A stretch of 36,206 bases of DNA from Brevibacillus reuszeri. Its GTDB lineage: Bacteria > Bacillota > Bacilli > Brevibacillales > Brevibacillaceae. This document shows, piece after piece, positions 24,725 to 30,953 of the stretch (position 1 is the stretch's first letter; each line of letters starts with the position of its first letter). Position numbers and translations under genes: made by a program. The notes beneath the pieces are model-generated. The model did no database searches and had not been told where the DNA came from. It saw only the letters and a program-made list of their open reading frames with translations. The DNA is taken from positions 1 to 36,206 of the forward strand of contig NZ_BEXF01000038.1 of the NCBI RefSeq assembly GCF_002897295.1, in the 5' to 3' direction.

Positions 24725-25318
24725 CTAATCTTTCACTTCTTCGACAGAAACGACAGGAAAAGCATGGGCTGGCAGCAACGGGAGAAACGGTCGCTCGTCT
24801 ACGTAGGCAACGATTACATGGGACGGACCAACCATGGTTTTTGGTGCGAGACATAGCTCGGTGCCTTGCTCCGTTACGACCGTAATCTGCAAGCGACCTC
24901 CTTTTGGACGCTGTACACCCGGTGTCGCTTGCTCCACGACAAACCTTTCTCCGTTATATTGATAGCGCAATTGCAGATCGCGCTCCCAGGAACGAAAATC
25001 TACGTAGTATCGGGTAAAGGGGATCGGATCTGTGGTCACACTACTCGCTGCTGGCACAAACGTCTGTTGCTCACGTATGTAGCCACCATTTTCTTTCATC
25101 CGTTTGTCAAAGCGTTGCAGAGCCTCGTCTTCGATCAGATCAATTACCCCTTCTGTTTTCAGCACAGGGTCGACTGCAAAGCTAGCATCGTGGTTCGCCA
25201 GCTCCAACAGCATTTTTACTTCTGTTTTCTTTTGCATGGCTACATCTGCATCCACCACAAACATACCGACAAGCAAAAAGAACAAGATGACTGATATGGA
25301 TAAGACGTTGATTCCCGT
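24725..25318 (-). CDS. TadE/TadG-like minor pseudopilin candidate, possible ACG start
   Basis: No family recognised with certainty. One N-terminal TM followed by an extracytoplasmic part of about 160 residues with PIPFTRYYVDFRSWERDL and GGRLQITVVTEQGTEL, and a C-terminal proline-rich stretch. The first ordinary start is TTG at 25285, which cuts the TM in half and has no RBS. The frame stays open upstream to a stop at 25331-25333, and a perfect AGGAGG (25327-25332) lies eight bases before ACG at 25316-25318; starting there restores GINVLSISVILFFLLVGMF as a full helix. I therefore extend the gene to 25318. Last gene of the pilin-like cluster. Confidence 0.65.
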   Translation of the reverse strand, partial: TGINVLSISVILFFLLVGMFVVDADVAMQKKTEVKMLLELANHDASFAVDPVLKTEGVIDLIEDEALQRFDKRMKENGGYIREQQTFVPAASSVTTDPIPFTRYYVDFRSWERDLQLRYQYNGERFVVEQATPGVQRPKGGRLQITVVTEQGTELCLAPKTMVGPSHVIVAYVDERPFLPLLPAHAFPVVSVEEVKD

Positions 25319-25343
25319 ATCGTTAGCCTCCTAACTGGAGCGA

Positions 25344-25763
25344 TTATGATAAGTCGTAGTCCATAACATTAATCGTCCCTTGCCGGATGACCTGCAGATT
25401 CTTGGCGGGCACCGGAATCAGCTTCGTAAACTGTGGAAAGGGAATCGACATTTGCAGCACAAACTCGTCCTCATGGCTCCAAAGAATCGGATCAGCTGCG
25501 CGTATACGCGTGACAGTCACTGACAGCTCCGGATCGGAGAGAGACAATCTTTTTTCTGCCAGCTCACGAGAAATAAATGCTCGTACCTCTTGCTGCACAC
25601 GTACTTCATTCATACCGCCATGATTGCTAACATATTTCGTAGCAGCAGCACTCACCTCTAGCAGCTCGTTACGTGTCTGAACCACTGTATGGACTTGCAA
25701 GATCCCTAACGGTACCAGCAGAAGAACCATCACGTTGAGAATAACTGCAATTAATTGCCCCAT
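25344..25763 (-). CDS. TadE-like single-TM protein
   Basis: 139 residues. N-terminal TM (LIAVILNVMVLLLVPLGIL, about 4-22), then a helix with ELLEVSAAATKYVSNHGG and an extracytoplasmic domain with ELSVTVTRIRAADP and FPQFTKLIPVP. This resembles the minor pseudopilins TadE/TadG in layout, but the sequence identity cannot be judged here. The ATG overlaps the stop of the preceding 50-codon gene (TGATG), so translation is coupled. Confidence 0.75.
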   Translation of the reverse strand: MGQLIAVILNVMVLLLVPLGILQVHTVVQTRNELLEVSAAATKYVSNHGGMNEVRVQQEVRAFISRELAEKRLSLSDPELSVTVTRIRAADPILWSHEDEFVLQMSIPFPQFTKLIPVPAKNLQVIRQGTINVMDYDLS

Positions 25764-25915
25764 CAGCTCGTACCAAATCGCGTTACACTAGTGAGTAGCT
25801 CACCGAAAAAACGGGTGCACGCGGACAATAAATTATCAGGACCAGTAAAAAGAAGATTCACCGTCAAAGGCAATACCAGTGCTAGGAGTACCAAGATGGT
25901 AATCATTTTATTCAC
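25763..25915 (-). CDS. Small single-TM protein (50 residues) in the pilin-like cluster
   Basis: GTG start at 25915 with AGGTGG six bases upstream, then NKMITILVLLALVLPLTVN, a strong TM, followed by a short tail ending RFGTS. It fits the 154-base space between its neighbours exactly and its TGA overlaps the next ATG as TGATG. Correct RBS, TM start and coupling make it real despite its size. It has the size and TM-first form of Flp-type small pilin subunits, but no Glu-Tyr motif is present. Confidence 0.75.
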   Translation of the reverse strand: MNKMITILVLLALVLPLTVNLLFTGPDNLLSACTRFFGELLTSVTRFGTS

Positions 25916-25918
25916 ACA

Positions 25919-26326
25919 CTACCACCTCGGATCAAAATATTCAGAGGGACGGCTTCCGGCAAATGAAAATGAAACCTCTCCTTCTGCAAAGCGATGAAGC
26001 CATTGTGCCACTCTTGAAGGAGTGACCTTTAATGTAAGCGTCACTGATTCCTGTCGTTCCTTCCGCGCTCGCTCATTCTCTACACGCGGCCCGCTCCCCG
26101 CGAACACATCCACACTGACGTCCCAGCCCAGCTCTTCCATTCTCCCTACATAATAGTCAGCCAAAGAAGGCTCCAGGTAGCCGATATCCTGCATGTCATC
26201 GAGAATATCTGCATAGATACTTCGAGCAATAGCGCGCTCCATCGCATACAGATGATATGCTCCGAGAGCGGAAGTAACTATAATCAACACCGACAAACAA
26301 ATTAGAAACACTTTTACTTTAACCAT
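25919..26326 (-). CDS. Single-TM protein, minor pseudopilin candidate
   Basis: 135 residues. N-terminal TM (VFLICLSVLIIVTSALGAY, about 6-24), then a helical stretch MERAIARSIYADILDDMQD and a beta-rich end with SVTLTLKVTPSRVAQWLHRF. No family recognised. The ATG at 26326 lacks an obvious RBS; in-frame codons upstream encode LRETVALDG with no ATG, GTG or TTG. It lies 3 bases before the 50-residue gene and belongs to the same tight transcription unit. Confidence 0.7.
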   Translation of the reverse strand: MVKVKVFLICLSVLIIVTSALGAYHLYAMERAIARSIYADILDDMQDIGYLEPSLADYYVGRMEELGWDVSVDVFAGSGPRVENERARKERQESVTLTLKVTPSRVAQWLHRFAEGEVSFSFAGSRPSEYFDPRW

Positions 26327-26349
26327 GCCATCGAGCGCGACCGTTTCTC

Positions 26350-26493
26350 TTAATGGAAGATTACAGTCGCCGCCCTATACACCCTCTCTTCTTGTGTCTG
26401 GCGCAAATTTTCCTCTGGCTCGGATGCCCAAAGAAAGGATGCTAGGCTTCCTACCATAATTAAAATGATTAAGAACACGTGATGGTGAAGCAT
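26350..26493 (-). CDS. Small single-TM protein (47 residues)
   Basis: ATG at 26493 overlaps the stop of the pilin-like gene (TGATG). The product begins MLHHHVFLIILIMVGSLASF, a TM segment, followed by a charged tail with EENLRQTQEERVYR. No family recognised. A different frame (26375-26602) covers the same DNA but has neither RBS nor TM, so I prefer this one. It is too small to be called by length alone; coupling and membrane topology match the cluster. Confidence 0.65.
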   Translation of the reverse strand: MLHHHVFLIILIMVGSLASFLWASEPEENLRQTQEERVYRAATVIFH

Positions 26494-26684
26494 CAGTTTG
26501 ACGTGTAGGATGTGCCATTTTGCATACGGTAGTTGATATTCTCGTTTTTCGTGTCGTAATTAAGAGAGGTAATCGAGCGATTAATGCTTTCCGCAGAATC
26601 ATTCGCTGCTGGGCTTAATTCGTTACCGTAGGAACTCACTCCAATTCCTAAAACCATTACACACGCTAAAAAAATGAAAAACAT
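26493..26684 (-). CDS. Flp-like pilin candidate, 5' end uncertain or damaged
   Basis: 63 residues from the ATG at 26684: a hydrophobic segment MFFIFLACVMVLGIGVSSYG, then NELSPAANDSAESINRSI. Reading the frame upstream adds NLTEYSKK, giving a Glu-Tyr pair just before the hydrophobic stretch and a GN-L...N...I pattern after it, as in Flp/type IVb pilins (G-xxxx-EY-TM). But no ATG, GTG or TTG exists between this ATG and a stop at 26715-26717, and no prepilin leader is visible. AAGGA lies five bases before an ACG codon at 26700-26702. Either an ACG start is used or the 5' end was lost, perhaps to the adjacent prophage. First gene of the cluster. Confidence 0.6.
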   Translation of the reverse strand: MFFIFLACVMVLGIGVSSYGNELSPAANDSAESINRSITSLNYDTKNENINYRMQNGTSYTSN

Positions 26685-26712
26685 TTTTTTGCTGTATTCC
26701 GTTAGATTCCTT

Positions 26713-26749
26713 CGCTAATATTAAGGTAGTTAAAAATACTGGTTTAGCG
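26713..26749 (-). repeat. Dyad CGCTAA...TTAGCG upstream of the pilin-like gene
   Basis: CGCTAA (26713-26718) and TTAGCG (26744-26749) flank 25 AT-rich bases. It could be a protein-binding site or a leader hairpin. The 26685-26830 stretch is AT-rich and holds no supportable gene. Confidence 0.35.
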
Positions 26750-26802
26750 ATATATATGGATGTTTTACATTCCATTCTATTCCGCGTCTTTCCTTAATTG
26801 CG

Positions 26803-26830
26803 GTTTGCAAAATGGTTTGCAGTGTTTGCA
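26803..26830. repeat. Three GTTTGCA repeats at the prophage edge
   Basis: GTTTGCA occurs at 26803-26809, 26815-26821 and 26824-26830, spaced 12 and 9 bases. Position next to the inferred prophage boundary suggests integrase or excisionase arm sites, or part of the attachment site. Confidence 0.4.
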
Positions 26831-26833
26831 CGC

Positions 26834-26864
26834 AAAAGCCCTTCTCTAATGAGGAGGGCTTTTT
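26834..26864. terminator. Bidirectional terminator at the prophage edge
   Basis: 13-bp stem with one G-T pair (26834-26846 with 26851-26863), TAAT loop, T-run on both strands. On the minus strand it begins at the stop of the HTH gene; on the plus strand it would block transcription entering from the host side. Confidence 0.88.
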
Positions 26865-27090
26865 ACATCGGGGGGAACAGTTTTTCGTATGTAGCATCGG
26901 GATCGATCTTCTTGGCTGCTTTTAGTACCTTGTCGATAGTAGTCTGGCGAGGCGCATATCCTTTGTCGCCAGCCATGCTGTCTATAGTTTGTCTGTGCAC
27001 ACCGCATTCCTGCGAAAATTCCATCGACGTTTTTTTATGCCGATCCAGCCACTTCCCAAACGACGTTCTGTACTTTCCAAGTCCAAACAT
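26863..27090 (-). CDS. Phage HTH protein (XRE-like)
   Basis: 75 residues from ATG 27090, with GAGGTG six bases upstream; the longer frame to 27120 begins with a TTG inside the leader. Core: TSFGKWLDRHKKTSMEFSQE, then CGVHRQTIDSMAGDKGYAP, then TIDKVLKAAKKIDP, which reads as a Cro/C1-type helix-turn-helix plus dimer helix. It is transcribed away from the ribbon-helix-helix gene at 27248, so the two form a divergent regulatory pair. Role as lysogeny regulator or moron control is unknown. Confidence 0.8.
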   Translation of the reverse strand: MFGLGKYRTSFGKWLDRHKKTSMEFSQECGVHRQTIDSMAGDKGYAPRQTTIDKVLKAAKKIDPDATYEKLFPPM

Positions 27091-27189
27091 TCTTCTCACC
27101 TCAGTAACTATGTTGGACAAAGACGGATAATTTCATACGTCAGTGCGTGAAGAAATTCGTCATAATGGACAAGTTCTATCGCATTTCTT

Positions 27190-27226
27190 GTAACAAAGTG
27201 ACTGAGTCGAACGGTCACGAAGTTAC
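27190..27226. promoter_or_regulatory. Large two-part inverted repeat between divergent regulators
   Basis: GTAAC-AAA-GTGAC (27190-27202) and GTCAC-GAA-GTTAC (27214-27226) are perfect inverted partners except for the three central bases, separated by 11 bases. It lies just upstream of the ribbon-helix-helix RBS. No T-tract follows, so an operator is more likely than a terminator. Confidence 0.6.
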
Positions 27227-27247
27227 TCGAAAGTGAGGAGTGAGCCC

Positions 27248-27478
27248 ATGAGTGTAATCGGGAAAAGGATCGGCTTAACCCTGGATGAAGACACAAAGAA
27301 GAAACTTTCCAGACTGTCTATCTCATGCAGCATGCAGCCAACAACGCTGGCAAACGAGTTGGTGAAAATTTGCCTCAACAATCCTAATATCGTCGAATTT
27401 GTACAGCGTCTGCACAATAAAGAGCCACAATTTAGGGTGAAGCCTCGTATCAATGGCGACCAGTGCATTTACGAATAA
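27248..27478 (+). CDS. Ribbon-helix-helix (Arc/CopG-like) DNA-binding protein
   Basis: 76 residues from ATG 27248, preceded by GAGGAG eight bases upstream. The N-terminal strand RIGLTLDED and the helices TKKKLSRLSISCSMQPTTL and ANELVKICLNN form the RHH pattern, where the strand inserts in the major groove as a dimer. The C-terminal tail (FRVKPRING) is basic. First of three plus-strand accessory genes. The adjacent inverted repeat is a natural candidate for its own operator. No toxin gene follows that I recognise. Confidence 0.78.
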   Translation: MSVIGKRIGLTLDEDTKKKLSRLSISCSMQPTTLANELVKICLNNPNIVEFVQRLHNKEPQFRVKPRINGDQCIYE

Positions 27479-27493
27479 GGTGAGGTGATCGAG

Positions 27494-27850
27494 ATGGGAA
27501 AGAAGCGTAGGTACTATCGGGAAGAACGGAGGCGACCCGTATATCACGAAGAAGAGGACTGGGAAGATGACGACGATGAACCAGAGGATTTGGAAAGAAC
27601 CGTTACGAAAATGTCGTGGGGGCTGCTTGCTGTTCTGAGCTTCGGTGTACTTCTATCGATCGCCCATTCTTTATACACTCCATCTGCTCCGGTCTCATCG
27701 AATGAAGGATACCGGGTAGTGTCAGTGAGTAGGGGACGGCTGCATACAGAAGAGCTGGGAACAGGAAAGCAAGTAAGCTTTGACGATCAGAAGTTAGTCA
27801 AAAAAGCGCTGAATGGATCGATCAAGCGTGGGGACATCATCCATCGATAA
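27494..27850 (+). CDS. Hypothetical single-TM protein with charged N-terminus
   Basis: 118 residues. Basic start (GKKRRYYREERRRP), a block of Asp/Glu (EEEDWEDDDDEPED), one TM (SWGLLAVLSFGVLLSIAHSLY, about 41-61), then a small C-terminal domain with GYRVVSVSRGRLHTEELG. The basic-then-acidic cytoplasmic tail suggests protein or nucleic-acid contacts, but no family is recognised. ATG 27494 has AGGTG six bases upstream; an in-frame GTG at 27485 is a weaker start. 15 bases after the RHH gene, probably one operon. Confidence 0.72.
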   Translation: MGKKRRYYREERRRPVYHEEEDWEDDDDEPEDLERTVTKMSWGLLAVLSFGVLLSIAHSLYTPSAPVSSNEGYRVVSVSRGRLHTEELGTGKQVSFDDQKLVKKALNGSIKRGDIIHR

Positions 27851-27983
27851 TGGACTTATGCTACGCAGCTCCTCACCCAGCTCAATGGACATGACCTCTC
27901 AGTGTACAGCGTACTGAATGATGTTTCTGTAACAAGACAATTTTACAACAATTTGAAATTAACATTGGAAGGGGAAAGGGTCC

Positions 27984-28262
27984 GTGGATATAGGGGAGAC
28001 TCATGTCGAACTACCGAGAGTAATTTCAACGCATTCGCGAGTAATGTACGGCAACCTGATCCAGGTAGCAGATAACCTCGATTTCCGAAATCCGATATTC
28101 AACGGGCGAGCAAAGCGAAATAGGTCTCTTGGCAGCGCACAAGCATTTATTGTGGAACTGGCCCTTGCTGATCGATCGTTTAGAGAGAAATTAAAACGAT
28201 TCATGATCGGCGGAGGAAAGCAGTTTGTTTATACCTCTGATTACCTGGACGTCTACTTATAA
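27984..28262 (+). CDS. Hypothetical prophage protein
   Basis: 92 residues, GTG start at 27984 with AAGGGG nine bases upstream. It begins MDIGETHVELPRVISTHSRV and contains NGRAKRNRSLGSAQAFIVEL. No TM, no motif recognised. The 27851-27983 gap before it holds no ORF. A good hairpin terminator follows, which supports this as a real transcript end. Confidence 0.6.
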   Translation: MDIGETHVELPRVISTHSRVMYGNLIQVADNLDFRNPIFNGRAKRNRSLGSAQAFIVELALADRSFREKLKRFMIGGGKQFVYTSDYLDVYL

Positions 28263-28270
28263 TAATGAAG

Positions 28271-28296
28271 CCCGCCTCTATAAACAGGGAGGCGGG
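28271..28296. terminator. Terminator between convergent genes
   Basis: 8-bp stem CCCGCCTC / GAGGCGGG (28271-28278 with 28289-28296). On the plus strand TGGATCCA separates it from a T-run; usable mainly for the plus-strand genes ending at 28262. Confidence 0.75.
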
Positions 28297-28307
28297 TGGA
28301 TCCATTT

Positions 28308-29063
28308 TTATTTAAGCAAAACGGGGTTCACAATATCAGCTACAGAGTAACCACTCTCTAAGGGTTCGGTTTTAATCTCAAGCTTATCAATGCCTGACAA
28401 GTCTACTTTAACATTTACTGCTGTCTGATTTTTTTCAATGACACCTGTCCAGAGAACTTTTCCATCCCCAACAAAAGAGGCTTTTATCTTAGTTTTATTG
28501 TAGTTGTCATCCAGGCCAATGAGGCATTCCAAGCCAGAATATTGTTTGGCAAGATTGTAATACACCAAGTTTACTTTGGCTACGCCGCCAGTACCTCCTA
28601 TTGCAATCCCTTTGTTATATTGTTCACCGGCTATCTTCATTTGTTTTGTCAAAAGTATTTCATTTATCCCTCCCTTACTACTCTTGCTAGTAGTGGTGTT
28701 CGGATCGTTATTTAAAACGTAGACTGCCTGAGTCACTCCAAATGGTTTAATATCTGAAAGATAAAAAGGGGACTCTTGTCCAACAACCAGTTTCTCATTT
28801 TGCAAGTCAACCATAATCGGCTTACCAGTCAATTGCCCAGCTACTTCTGCCGGAATATAGGTTACTCCTTGATGTACAAAAACGGCAGGGACCTTCTTAT
28901 CCCCCATCAAAAAGCTGTTATCTTGAGGTGTTTTATCAGTACCGTCAACGATAAATTTTAAAACCGGAGTGACTACATCAATTTTTTGGACCGAAGCTGC
29001 GAACACTCCAAATGAAGCAAATACTATGGCCCCTGCTACAAACCCTGATACAAATCGCTTCAT
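28308..29063 (-). CDS. Secreted protein: copper-amine-oxidase-N-like stalk domain plus NPCBM-like domain
   Basis: 251 residues. Signal peptide KRFVSGFVAGAIVFASFGVFA with cleavage likely near FAAS. Residues about 30-95 (LKFIVDGTDKTPQ, DKKVPAVFVHQGVTYIPAEV) match the stalk-type domain often named copper amine oxidase N-terminal domain, common in secreted proteins of Paenibacillaceae. About 125-250 (GEQYNKGIAIGG, YSGLECLIGLDDN, KVLWTGVI, VDLSGIDKLEIK) resembles an NPCBM carbohydrate-binding domain. RBS AGGGGGG. As a prophage accessory gene it may change the host cell surface. Placed alone between the 28271 and 29122 terminators. Confidence 0.78.
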   Translation of the reverse strand: MKRFVSGFVAGAIVFASFGVFAASVQKIDVVTPVLKFIVDGTDKTPQDNSFLMGDKKVPAVFVHQGVTYIPAEVAGQLTGKPIMVDLQNEKLVVGQESPFYLSDIKPFGVTQAVYVLNNDPNTTTSKSSKGGINEILLTKQMKIAGEQYNKGIAIGGTGGVAKVNLVYYNLAKQYSGLECLIGLDDNYNKTKIKASFVGDGKVLWTGVIEKNQTAVNVKVDLSGIDKLEIKTEPLESGYSVADIVNPVLLK

Positions 29064-29121
29064 AATAACCCCCTAATAATTCCATAATTTATGATATTTA
29101 TATAATTTTCTGTAAAAACAC

Positions 29122-29149
29122 AAAAATTCCTGCTGGTGATTCAGCAGGA
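29122..29149 (-). terminator. Terminator after the SRAP gene
   Basis: Perfect 8-bp stem TCCTGCTG / CAGCAGGA (29128-29135 with 29142-29149), 6-base loop, then ATTTTTG on the minus strand, immediately after the SRAP stop. Confidence 0.92.
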
Positions 29150-29818
29150 CTACACGATTTCTTTTATACACTCCGGAATATCATTTTTGGGGCTGCCGAC
29201 GAGCTGCGGCACGGGATAGGCCCGCATCTGATCAGGGTCGTATGGCACAAGCAACGATTGTAAAAGGTCAGCGTCATAGCGCTCACGATCAAGCCAGATT
29301 GCCTCATCTTGCTGCCGCAATATAACAGGCATTCGGTTATGGATGTCTTGGACCAATGCGTTTGGCTGCGTGGTGATGATCGTACATGTGTGTAATTTTT
29401 CACCCGCTGGACTCGTCCAGGTATCGAAGAGGCCAGCAAAAGCGAAGGGTTCGCCTGTCTTCAGCATTATTCGCATCGGCTGCTTACCTGACTCGCGTTG
29501 CTGCCACTCGTAGAATCCGTCTGCCGGGATGACACATCGTTTTCGGATAAACAGATTTTTAAAAGAAGGCTTTTCCTGGATTGTCTCTGACTTTGCATTG
29601 ATCATCTTATAACCAACCTTTTCATCCTGAGACCAAAAAGGTACCAGTCCCCATTTTAACTGGCCTAGCCGACGCCTTCCCCGATCATCGATAATGACAG
29701 GAATTAGTTGTCCTGGTGCCGCGTTGTAGCGCGCGTGCCAATCGAATGGAATGTCCTCCAGCTCAAATCGCCTGAGCAGCGTTACAGCATCAAAAACCAC
29801 AGTAAACCGTCCGCACAT
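29150..29818 (-). CDS. SOS response-associated peptidase (SRAP/YedK, HMCES family)
   Basis: Forms a covalent crosslink through Cys2 with abasic sites in single-stranded DNA and so protects them during replication. 222 residues. Active-site residues are present: C2 in MCGRF, N32 in YNAAPG, N74 in INAKSETI, E104 in PADGFYEW, and the histidine in DIHNRMPVIL. RBS GAGGTG. It is the last gene on the strand after WYL, winged-helix and two YolD-like genes; the 68-base gap to the previous gene has small hairpins but no clear terminator, so cotranscription is possible. Confidence 0.93.
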   Translation of the reverse strand: MCGRFTVVFDAVTLLRRFELEDIPFDWHARYNAAPGQLIPVIIDDRGRRRLGQLKWGLVPFWSQDEKVGYKMINAKSETIQEKPSFKNLFIRKRCVIPADGFYEWQQRESGKQPMRIMLKTGEPFAFAGLFDTWTSPAGEKLHTCTIITTQPNALVQDIHNRMPVILRQQDEAIWLDRERYDADLLQSLLVPYDPDQMRAYPVPQLVGSPKNDIPECIKEIV

Positions 29819-29886
29819 ATGATCACCTCATATTACCATCATTGCCTAATGATCACAGGGAAACCCGTGCTATACCTTTAATTTTT

Positions 29887-30132
29887 TTACTCATAACTTA
29901 CTTTCATGATATCCAAAAAGGGAATTTTTCTTATCGATCCGTTTTCATCTACATGGACCAACCTTGTACGTGAATCAAGCACTGTTATCCGACCACGAAC
30001 TTTATCTGCCATTCCCCAGACGGATAAAACTCTTTCGTCCCCGTCTTCTTTTGCCTCTACAAGCTGATTACCCAAGTCCTCTAGTTCAACCTCATCCCGC
30101 GTAGGACGTTTTGGCGTGGCTGCCTTTGCCAT
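29887..30132 (-). CDS. YolD-like small protein
   Basis: 81 residues from ATG 30132 (GGGGG seven bases upstream). The C-terminal half, VRGRITVLDSRTRLVHVDEN then IRKIPFLDIMKVS, is the short beta-barrel-like pattern of the YolD family, which is often encoded with Y-family polymerases or other damage-response genes. The N-terminal half is charged and helical. No polymerase gene is present here. Second of two adjacent YolD-like genes. Confidence 0.65.
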   Translation of the reverse strand: MAKAATPKRPTRDEVELEDLGNQLVEAKEDGDERVLSVWGMADKVRGRITVLDSRTRLVHVDENGSIRKIPFLDIMKVSYE

Positions 30133-30163
30133 GCTACTTCCCCCTATTGTTATGATTAAAGTA

Positions 30164-30502
30164 TTAACCTTTAACATCAGTAATCCTATCTAACGCTATC
30201 CATTGACTGTCCTCGTCACTCACCAATTTAATGCGCCGGGCATTCTGATCGATCCACTTTACTACGCCCCACATACAACATGGGTTCCCCAGCTCTCCTT
30301 TTACTGGTCTCCACCATGTCACCGTAATAGCATAGTCGCCGCGTGCGGAATCAGAGATTATGTAATGAAACGATTCCAACTCATCTTGCTCCAGCACTGG
30401 CATAGGCACCAGCTTTGCGTCTTCCTGCATCTGCAAGTAAAGTTCTCTTTGCTGCGGTAACACAAAACGCATAAATAAAGGGTTATCAATCCTACTCGTC
30501 AT
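30164..30502 (-). CDS. YolD-like protein
   Basis: 112 residues from ATG 30502, with AAAGGGG eight bases upstream. C-terminal part CCMWGVVKWIDQNARRIKLV then SQWIALDRITDVKG fits the YolD family; the N-terminal part (FMRFVLPQQRELYLQM, LEQDELESFHYIISDS) is typical of longer members. The ATG overlaps the stop of the winged-helix gene as ATGA. The open frame extends to 30568 but without an RBS. Confidence 0.75.
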   Translation of the reverse strand: MTSRIDNPLFMRFVLPQQRELYLQMQEDAKLVPMPVLEQDELESFHYIISDSARGDYAITVTWWRPVKGELGNPCCMWGVVKWIDQNARRIKLVSDEDSQWIALDRITDVKG

Positions 30503-30729
30503 ATCCTGGACCCCTTTCTTTCCCACGCTTCTAAAATGAGCATTTTGTCCGGTTCTGAACGCTGCCACTCGATATATTCCTCTTTTGCCAAAACCTCAAG
30601 CACTGTCATGATGCCGCCTCTATTCCGTCCCGTCTTTATGCACAATTCATTTACCGTTGGCGTACGCCTCCGCCCGGCAGAGTAGTTGCCGATTACCCGA
30701 AGCACCTTCCGCTCAATATCAGACAGCAC
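30499..30729 (-). CDS. Winged-helix DNA-binding protein, LexA-N-terminus-like
   Basis: 76 residues from GTG 30729. VLSDIERKVLRVIGNYSAGR, RTPTVNELCIKTGRNRGGIM and TVLEVLAKEEYIEW follow the helix-turn-helix plus wing layout of the LexA N-terminal domain, but there is no protease domain. The start overlaps the WYL gene by 11 bases; an ATG at 30774 in the same frame would overlap by 56 and is less likely. Possibly a regulator of the cassette. Confidence 0.65.
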   Translation of the reverse strand: MLSDIERKVLRVIGNYSAGRRRTPTVNELCIKTGRNRGGIMTVLEVLAKEEYIEWQRSEPDKMLILEAWERKGSRI

Positions 30730-30934
30730 GGCCAAGCACCACCAGTTGGACCGCAAGGATGTTGCCAATGGCAAAAACCCTTGGTGCCTTTCGAGTGAGA
30801 CAGTACGCTTTCAGTCGGTCGCCAGCTATCTCCAACGGCCGCAAGGTTCGTTGCGTTGTTTGACCGTTGCTGCCAAGGTAGATGATCTGGATATGCTGAT
30901 GCTGGTCAATCGCTCGTTGCAAATCCTTTATCAT
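30719..30934 (-). CDS. Minimal WYL-domain protein
   Basis: 71 residues from ATG 30934 (GGAGG eight bases upstream). It starts MIKDLQRAIDQHQHIQIIYL and has RTLRPLEIAGDRLKAYC and PRVFAIGNILAVQ, the beta-barrel core of WYL domains, which sense ligands or nucleic acid in transcription factors and defence regulators. There is no attached HTH; the HTH is supplied by the next gene, as if a WYL regulator had been split. First gene of the LexA-box operon. Confidence 0.75.
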   Translation of the reverse strand: MIKDLQRAIDQHQHIQIIYLGSNGQTTQRTLRPLEIAGDRLKAYCLTRKAPRVFAIGNILAVQLVVLGRAV

Positions 30935-30953
30935 GTTATTCGCCTCCGAAACA

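Noticed and set aside
26375..26602. Minus-strand ORF of 75 codons
   Set aside because: Overlaps the pilin-like gene and the coupled 47-codon gene in another frame; basic, no TM and no RBS.
24725..26684. ComG-type competence pseudopilin operon
   Set aside because: ComGC-like prepilin cleavage motifs (K-G-F-T-L-x-E) and ComGA/GB are not present; the EY-type pilin pattern points to Flp/Tad.
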